Assembly: GCF_004022485.1 (NCBI RefSeq)
Contig: NZ_CP034951.1
Span: 1,178,001-1,242,000 of the forward strand
DNA length: 64,000 nucleotides
From: Aequorivita sp. H23M31
GTDB lineage: Bacteria > Bacteroidota > Bacteroidia > Flavobacteriales > Flavobacteriaceae
Direction: 5' to 3'
Shown one piece after another: positions 58,966 through 64,000 of the stretch (position 1 is the first letter of the stretch; every line of letters starts with the position of its first letter). The translations under genes and the position numbers were made by a program. The notes under the pieces are model-generated. The model was not told the origin of the DNA. It worked only from the letters and a program-made list of their open reading frames with translations, and made no database searches.

Positions 58966-59978
58966 GTGTTCGTATAAAAGTATTAGATGAGATTTTAAAC
59001 CACGGTTTACGTCCTTGGCTGGATCATAACAGCTTAGATGAAATATTCTATTCCAAATTCCATAGCTTAAAAGAATACAGGTCAAGACATCCTCTGCAAT
59101 TTGAAATTAAATTTGAACGGCCATTTGACTATAAGACCAAGTATTACAATCTCTTAATCCGCAATGCCATCAAATCCCATTTTGATACCATTTATGAGGC
59201 TATGGATGAAGATAGAAACGAGAACCTCATTCATTATTACCTAAACGATATTTTAAACAAGCGTTTAAAAACTCATTTAAAAGACCTTGGAAAACTTTTG
59301 AAAGAAAAGGATTTTACACTTTCCTATATCGACCCAAAAAATACATCCTATCAATTAGATCAGGAACATAAAGCCAATACTTTTATAATGCAATTGCTCA
59401 AAATTGCACTTATGCAGCTATATCTGGAAGTACAGGAAACCTTTAAAGAATGGGTGAACGATGAGTTTATTGTAGAGGACTTTTATACGCAGCTTCTTAA
59501 TGAACCTATTCCCGATAAGCTTCCCATCAAGAAAAATGAGATTATAGAAGTTGAGCCGGAACCATCTCTAAGGCCTAAGGCGAATTTAAAAGAAAAGCCT
59601 ATTCAATTCTATTCTTTCTTTTACAAGCAGTACAACACCAACCCCGATAAGCTACAAGATCTATGGGTTAGCCTAAAGCATAATAACTTTATTCATCCAG
59701 ACACACATCTTTCATCATTTAAAAAGATTTTTTCAGGGACAGAAATTAATACTCCTATTACTTGGACTGGTTTGCCAAGTGATTTGTACTATTTTATAAA
59801 ACGTATTCATACTGATTTAAAGTTAGTAGAATACTTAAAACTAAAAATATGGGAAGTCACAGTAATCTGTTTCGTAGATGAAAACGGCCAACCGTTTCAA
59901 CGAAATCAGTTCAGGTCATTAAAAAGACCAAATCTCACTGGTGACAAAATCGATAACATTGTAAACCTATTAAAATAG
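58962..59978 (+). CDS. Uncharacterised element protein, 338 residues
   Basis: I do not recognise this protein. It is soluble, rich in Lys, Leu and aromatic residues and mostly helical, with two parts: residues 1-190 (KHFERPFDYKTKYYNLLIRNAIKSHF-like helices) and a C-terminal part after a Pro/Glu linker (EVEPEPSLRPKANLKEKP). In the C-terminal part, LQDLWVSLKHNNFIHPDTHLSSFKKIF recalls the C-terminal region of RteC-type regulators and other Bacteroidota element proteins. It overlaps the integrase by 4 bases, which points to a role in integration, excision or its control. Confidence 0.6.
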   Translation: MSVRIKVLDEILNHGLRPWLDHNSLDEIFYSKFHSLKEYRSRHPLQFEIKFERPFDYKTKYYNLLIRNAIKSHFDTIYEAMDEDRNENLIHYYLNDILNKRLKTHLKDLGKLLKEKDFTLSYIDPKNTSYQLDQEHKANTFIMQLLKIALMQLYLEVQETFKEWVNDEFIVEDFYTQLLNEPIPDKLPIKKNEIIEVEPEPSLRPKANLKEKPIQFYSFFYKQYNTNPDKLQDLWVSLKHNNFIHPDTHLSSFKKIFSGTEINTPITWTGLPSDLYYFIKRIHTDLKLVEYLKLKIWEVTVICFVDENGQPFQRNQFRSLKRPNLTGDKIDNIVNLLK

Positions 59979-60023
59979 GTTACTCTGCACTTTACACTTC
60001 TTATTCTTTTTCTATTTTTCTTT

Positions 60024-60054
60024 AGCCCTTGTTTTATCTTAACAAGGGTTCTTT
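60024..60054 (+). terminator. Terminator-like hairpin after the integrase operon
   Basis: Perfect stem CCCTTGTT/AACAAGGG with a 7-base loop, followed by a pyrimidine-rich TTCTTTCC tract, 45 bases after the unknown protein's stop. The next 60 bases contain imperfect CACTCTGCACT repeats. Confidence 0.55.
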
Positions 60055-60209
60055 CCTTTGTTCTACCACTCTGCACTCTGCACTCTACACTGCACCTACT
60101 TCCTTCACCCCATAACAGCCCAATAGTCACCCTACTTTAGCCCTGTATTCGGAAATCGAATATGACTTTTGGCCAAAAGTCTTTTACTAATTCTTTAATC
60201 CAAAATAAA

Positions 60210-60509
60210 ATGGAAGAGATATTAAAAAGGCTTGAAATTATAGAAAAGCACGTATTAGATCAGAACATCATTCTGAAAAATGTACTCAACTTCAATGAAG
60301 CTTGTAAGTACTTAGAACTATCACAATCCCACTTGTATAAACTTACAAGTGCCGGCACTATTCCACATTACAAACCTAATGGTAAGAAGCTGTATTTCAA
60401 TCGTGCCGAATTAGAGGAGTGGCTATTGCGTAACCGCAATACCACCCAAGAGGAAATCGACAAGGAAGCAGCTAACTATCTAATCAAGAAAGGGAGGGTA
60501 AAGCTATGA
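60210..60509 (+). CDS. HTH excisionase-family DNA-binding protein A
   Basis: I choose the ATG at 60210 (MEEILKRLEIIEKHVLDQN), giving 99 residues: a short coiled-coil start, then a MerR/Xis-like winged helix (VLNFNEACKYLELSQSHLYKLTSAGTIPHYKPNGKKLYFNRAELEEWL). These proteins are standard in the replication/mobilisation module of Bacteroidota elements and control excision or downstream genes. Its stop overlaps the next HTH gene by 4 bases. Confidence 0.82.
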   Translation: MEEILKRLEIIEKHVLDQNIILKNVLNFNEACKYLELSQSHLYKLTSAGTIPHYKPNGKKLYFNRAELEEWLLRNRNTTQEEIDKEAANYLIKKGRVKL

Positions 60510-60802
60510 TAGAAATAATTGATTTGCTCCAGGCACTCTCCCAAGAGCTAAAGGACATTAAAGACCGTATCGATATCATCAGGGCAACGAGAGCAGAACG
60601 CCTAAAAGATACGTGGATTGACAACCAAGACGTAATGCAAACGCTCCACATAAGTCAGCGCACCTTGCAGACGCTTCGTTCAAATGGAACCATACCATAC
60701 AGTAAAATTCGCGGAAAATTTTATTACAAGGTATCGGACATAGAAAAGCTGTTACAGGCAAATTATTATAACCCAAATTTCAAATGCGATGGAAATAAGT
60801 AA
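60506..60802 (+). CDS. HTH DNA-binding protein B
   Basis: A 98-residue protein of the same design as its neighbour: a helical start (MIEIIDLLQALSQELKDIKDR) and a winged helix (WIDNQDVMQTLHISQRTLQTLRSNGTIPYSKIRGKFYYKVSDIEKLL). The two likely arose by duplication and may form a heteromer. It overlaps the primase gene by 14 bases, so translation of the three genes is tightly linked. Confidence 0.82.
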   Translation: MIEIIDLLQALSQELKDIKDRIDIIRATRAERLKDTWIDNQDVMQTLHISQRTLQTLRSNGTIPYSKIRGKFYYKVSDIEKLLQANYYNPNFKCDGNK

Positions 60803-61709
60803 AGAAGCAATTCTAAACAAAACGCATTATGGGTTAAAAGTTTATGCCTACATCCTACGGCAGTATTATCCTAAATCAGTCCTTTCCCTAAAGGGAAGGG
60901 ACTGCGGGATAACCCGTAACCCATTTAATGGCGGTAAGGATACATTACAAATAAATATTGTTGATAATGTTGCCCGGCACTATGACACTGAACTAACCGA
61001 TTTTAAAGGAGATATTTTTGAGTTTGCATCCTATCATTTTAAAACCTTGAATGATGAGGATTTATTACTAAAATTAAATGAAGAGTTACATCTTCGTATT
61101 GGTCAAAAAAACAGCTTTTACAACCAGGAAGAACTCCAACCTACGGTTGAGTTTCCTGAAACCTTAACACAGGCTTCGCCCGTGTTCAGCTATTTTCAAA
61201 AACCTGTAACCAATATAATCCCAAATCGGCAAGCCTCTTTGGTTGAGGTGTTCCACCTCATTAGAGGAACTGATTTTGCAACGTGTACAAGTACTCTACG
61301 CAAAATTCAAGACGTTAAAAAAGCTCGGAAATACAAAGCCTCTAATTTCGATTATGTTACTTTTTCTGGTGAATTTTCTAAAAGGAATGATAAGAACCTT
61401 AGAAAACATTCAGGGCTCCTAACTATTGACTTTGACCATATTCCTGATATTTCCAATTTAAAAGAAAGTTTACTCCAGGATCAATATTTCGAAACTGAAC
61501 TTCTTTTTACATCCCCTTCCGGGGATGGTTTAAAATGGATAATTCCTATTGAATTAATCAAAGTCAAACATCAAGAATATTTCAAGGCGGTTGCCAATTA
61601 CATCCAGCAAACTTATAGCCTGGAAGTAGATGGCTCAGGCAAAGACATTTCAAGAGCGTGTTTTTTACCGCACGACCCCAATGCATTTATTAATCCAAAA
61701 TACCTTTAG
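60789..61709 (+). CDS. BT4734-type (VirE N-terminal) primase-like protein
   Basis: A 306-residue protein. The region from about 150 is the BT4734/VirE-N domain, an archaeo-eukaryotic primase fold: the acidic pair in LLTIDFDHIPDI, the SPSGDGLKWIIPI strand and the DISRACFLPHDPNA motif are the active-site elements. The N-terminal 100 residues (ITRNPFNGGKDTLQINI...FKGDIFEFAS) look like a degenerate CHC2-type primase domain without the cysteines. It should prime replication of the excised element together with the DUF3987 protein downstream. Confidence 0.82.
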   Translation: MEISKEAILNKTHYGLKVYAYILRQYYPKSVLSLKGRDCGITRNPFNGGKDTLQINIVDNVARHYDTELTDFKGDIFEFASYHFKTLNDEDLLLKLNEELHLRIGQKNSFYNQEELQPTVEFPETLTQASPVFSYFQKPVTNIIPNRQASLVEVFHLIRGTDFATCTSTLRKIQDVKKARKYKASNFDYVTFSGEFSKRNDKNLRKHSGLLTIDFDHIPDISNLKESLLQDQYFETELLFTSPSGDGLKWIIPIELIKVKHQEYFKAVANYIQQTYSLEVDGSGKDISRACFLPHDPNAFINPKYL

Positions 61710-61719
61710 ATAATGGAGA

Positions 61720-61769
61720 AACCCAAAACACACACTTATATATCCTTTTACATATATGTGTTTTGGGTT
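61720..61769 (+). promoter_or_regulatory. Long hairpin between the two replication genes
   Basis: A perfect 13-bp inverted repeat (AACCCAAAACACA and its complement) around a 24-base AT-rich loop that itself contains TATAT/ATATA. It has no T run, so it is not an ordinary terminator. It could be an origin element, an RNA-stability structure or a binding site. Confidence 0.5.
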
Positions 61770-61800
61770 CACGAATACCTTAACTCAAAATTAAAAAAAT

Positions 61801-63618
61801 ATGAGTAAAATGACGTTTAATCCGTTGGAGTGGATGGAAAACCCAACCCAACAGCAGCAACATACAGAACAGAATTATCAACAACTTACAGACAACAATT
61901 CAGAAGTAGAAAATGTAATTCAAAACATAGAAGCCAATCAAATTGATATAGCACCCAATTACAATGATTGGATAAACATAGGCTTCGCCTTTGCAGATGA
62001 ATTTGGAGAGTCTGGAAGAAGTTTATTCCAAAGAGTAAGTCAATTTTACACCGGCTACAATTCAAAAGAATGCGATAAGCAATTTGACAATTGCTTAAAA
62101 TCAAAAGGCCAAGGAGTATCTCTTAAAACCTTTTTCTTTCTTGCCAAGCAAGCCGGAGTTTCTATTGCAACACAATCCAATGTCCAGTATAATACTAACA
62201 ATAGCAATTACAAATCATCAAAAGCTCCCCCTGTTCAAGAACACCAGGAAGAAGATCCGATAAAGGAAGTTATGCCTACCTTTCCAAAATCCTTATATTC
62301 TGAACTTCCTGAATTCTTGCAGCAAGTGGTCGCAATAGCGACCTTCAATGAAGAGAGAGATATTTTGCTTTTAGGCTCCTTAGGTGCAATTAGTGCGTGT
62401 TTCCCGAAGCTGAACGGCATATATGATGGCAAAAAAGTATATCCCAATCTCTTTCTTTTTATAACCGCTCAAGCATCGGCCGGCAAAGGTCGGTTGGTAC
62501 ATTGTAGGCAATTGGTAAACCCTATCCATAAAGAGCTGCGTGAAGAAGCCAAATTGCACAAACAACATTTTGAGCTGGAAATGGCTGAATACAATGCGAA
62601 CAAAGGTAAAGTTGAAGGAATAGAGAAGCCAGCTCGACCACCCGAGAAAATGCTCTTTATTCCCGCCAACAATAGTTCTACAGGAGCATATCAATTATTG
62701 GGCGATAGTGATGGAAAGGGATTGATTTTTGAAACCGAAGGTGATACATTGGCACACGCCTTTAAAAGCGATTACGGTAATTATAGTGATGGTTTCAGAA
62801 AAGCCTTTCATCACGAGACCATTTCCTATTATCGTAGAACCGACCGTGAATTTGTGGATATTGAAAGTCCTTGTTTGTCAACAGTACTTTCGGGAACACC
62901 AAAGCAAGTTTCAGCTCTCATTCCAAATGCTGAAAACGGCTTATTCAGCCGTTTTATATTCTACTTTATGAATATCAAACCAGAATGGAAAAATGTATTT
63001 GCAAGCACAACAGATAACGGTCTTGATGATTATTTTGAGAATTTAGGAAATCAGTTCTACGAACTGTATAAATTACTCAAAACTAATGGAGAATTTCAAT
63101 TTCACTTAACCGCAGACCAACAAGAACAATTCAATACGTTTTTTAGTGAGATACAAGCCAAATACCTCAACCTTCAAGGGTTGGACTATATGGCTACCAT
63201 CCGAAGATTAGGTTTGATTGCCTTTCGTTTCTGTATGCTCTTTACAGCTTTGAGAATTTTAGAAACTGGAGACACCACAAATAAGCTCATTTGTGAGGAA
63301 AGAGATTTTCAAGCTTCTTTAGTGATGATAAAGGTATTGATAAAACATTCAAGCAAAGTGTTCGGTGAACTCCCACAGGAAGAGACCAAACCATCGCGAA
63401 TGAACCGTAAAGAAAAATTCCTCCACGGATTACCCAATCAATTCAATCGTCAGAAATACTTAGAAGTTGCCAAAAAGCTCAATATTCCTGCAAAAACAGC
63501 AGAGGGCTATATTACGAGCTTTATAAAATCAAACCTCATTCATCGCGAACAGCAGGATACCTATATAAATCTCTTCAGTGAGGAAAATAAGGATATTGAG
63601 GAACCTAAGGATAATTAG
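61801..63618 (+). CDS. PriCT-2/DUF3987 replication protein
   Basis: A 605-residue protein. Residues about 45-120 form a primase C-terminal 2 domain (YNDWINIGFAFADEFGESG...KGQGVSLKTFFFLAKQAGV). A DUF3987 helicase-like domain follows (PEFLQQVVAIATFNEERDILLLGSLGAIS, then the P-loop-like FITAQASAGKGRLV at about 218-231, and LIFETEGDTLAHAFKSDYG). A winged-helix-like end (KYLEVAKKLNIPAKTAEGYI) may bind DNA. With the primase upstream it resembles primase-helicase pairs of plasmids and integrative elements. Confidence 0.85.
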   Translation: MSKMTFNPLEWMENPTQQQQHTEQNYQQLTDNNSEVENVIQNIEANQIDIAPNYNDWINIGFAFADEFGESGRSLFQRVSQFYTGYNSKECDKQFDNCLKSKGQGVSLKTFFFLAKQAGVSIATQSNVQYNTNNSNYKSSKAPPVQEHQEEDPIKEVMPTFPKSLYSELPEFLQQVVAIATFNEERDILLLGSLGAISACFPKLNGIYDGKKVYPNLFLFITAQASAGKGRLVHCRQLVNPIHKELREEAKLHKQHFELEMAEYNANKGKVEGIEKPARPPEKMLFIPANNSSTGAYQLLGDSDGKGLIFETEGDTLAHAFKSDYGNYSDGFRKAFHHETISYYRRTDREFVDIESPCLSTVLSGTPKQVSALIPNAENGLFSRFIFYFMNIKPEWKNVFASTTDNGLDDYFENLGNQFYELYKLLKTNGEFQFHLTADQQEQFNTFFSEIQAKYLNLQGLDYMATIRRLGLIAFRFCMLFTALRILETGDTTNKLICEERDFQASLVMIKVLIKHSSKVFGELPQEETKPSRMNRKEKFLHGLPNQFNRQKYLEVAKKLNIPAKTAEGYITSFIKSNLIHREQQDTYINLFSEENKDIEEPKDN

Positions 63619-63737
63619 TCCTTGGTTTCCTCCATTTCCTTAAATTCCTGAATGTTAATAATTATGTAACCCTTTTCCTTTTCTTATTCTTTTATATCCT
63701 ATATTTGGCATAAACTGTCAAGTACAAAAATGCCACA

Positions 63738-64000
63738 ATGAAGACTTTTGCAAACAAAATCAAGGACTTACGTATCCAAAAGGAACTTTTGCTTCGGCAA
63801 GTTGCAGCAGCTATTGAGGTAGATACTTCTATGGTAAGCAAGTTTGAAAACGGTGAGCGTTTCCCAACAAGAGAACAAATCGAAAAGCTCGCCACTTTTT
63901 TCAAAGTGTCAGAAGAAGATTTTCTCGTGGACGCCTTTAGCGACAAACTCGTTTACGATTTTAGCGAAGAACCCCTGGCATTAGACATACTTAAGCAGAC
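63738..64000 (+). CDS. XRE-family HTH regulator (3' end beyond window)
   Basis: An ATG at 63738 opens a frame of 87 codons that runs off the right edge. The first 65 residues form a Cro/CI-type helix-turn-helix (MKTFANKIKDLRIQKELLLR, then VDTSMVSKFENGERFPTREQ, IEKLATFFKVSEEDFLVDAF). In Bacteroidota, proteins starting this way often lie beside DNA methyltransferase or restriction genes and act as controllers. That would make it the start of cargo, but nothing in the window proves it. Confidence 0.85.
   Translation, partial: MKTFANKIKDLRIQKELLLRQVAAAIEVDTSMVSKFENGERFPTREQIEKLATFFKVSEEDFLVDAFSDKLVYDFSEEPLALDILKQ

Larger units (their letters stand above)
57279..64000 (+). mobile_element. Integrative element, left part (right end beyond window)
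   Basis: From the mnmE stop onward the gene content changes from core functions to a mobile set, all on the plus strand: zinc-finger/HTH protein, tyrosine recombinase, unknown protein, two HTH proteins, BT4734-type primase, PriCT-2/DUF3987 protein, XRE regulator. This matches the integration and replication modules of Bacteroidota mobilisable or integrative elements. No relaxase, conjugation or phage structural gene lies in the visible 6.7 kb, so the type (IME, ICE, satellite) is open. Confidence 0.82.

Noticed and set aside
57279..64000. Prophage
   Set aside because: No terminase, portal, capsid or tail gene is visible; the gene set fits an integrative or mobilisable element better, although the right part is unseen.

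Overview
This window looks like chromosome of a marine-type Flavobacteriaceae bacterium (Bacteroidota). The signs are gldF/gldG gliding genes, two large secreted proteins with type IX secretion (T9SS) C-terminal sorting domains, a TonB-receptor/DUF4249 pair, Bacteroidota promoters of the form TTG-N19-TAnnTTTG, many Bacteroidota-only families (DUF4294, DUF6095, DUF4369), and an rrn operon of Bacteroidota type. The genus cannot be fixed by eye; an Aequorivita-like genus is a guess.

Layout. 1-7.3 kb: minus-strand housekeeping genes (FAH-family enzyme, DnaQ-like exonuclease, 2-oxoacid dehydrogenase E2, GT2 glycosyltransferase, recR) and a T9SS-secreted BNR-repeat protein. 7.5-16.4 kb: sodium:solute symporter, CoA-binding protein, a hairpin-rich gap that may encode a small RNA, FabH-like synthase, S9 peptidase, TetR regulator, htpG. 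16.7-27 kb: a giant HYR/GEVED T9SS protein, DoxX protein, S1/P1 nuclease, alpha/beta hydrolase, DUF819 transporter, a DUF4369 lipoprotein and a minus-strand idi-queD-manA operon. 28.4-35 kb: prfC, TonB receptor, DUF4249 lipoprotein, an orphan T9SS sorting-domain remnant, murQ and a DUF6095 protein.

35.3-41.9 kb: a complete minus-strand rrn operon (16S, tRNA-Ile, tRNA-Ala, 23S, 5S) driven by two well-formed tandem promoters. It runs into an unusual array in which a 156-bp unit carrying the rrn terminator hairpin occurs in tandem (six hairpins). 42-57.3 kb: conserved core genes (DUF4294, M42 peptidase, alanine symporter, PagL-like deacylase, purC, phoH, SAM hydrolase, gldFG, dnaN, DUF1573, mnmE), interrupted by a 50-bp tandem array between gldG and dnaN.

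57.3 kb to the right edge: the left end of an integrative element. It begins exactly at the mnmE stop codon, followed by paired dyad sequences, an excisionase-like zinc-finger/HTH protein, a tyrosine recombinase, an unknown protein, two small HTH proteins, a BT4734-type primase, a PriCT-2/DUF3987 replication protein and a truncated XRE regulator that may open the cargo region. The last 18 bases of mnmE resemble the target used by SGI1-type islands in Gammaproteobacteria, so this appears to be mnmE-targeted integration in Bacteroidota. The mnmE gene also carries two in-frame copies, in inverted orientation, of a REP-like repeat inside its G domain.
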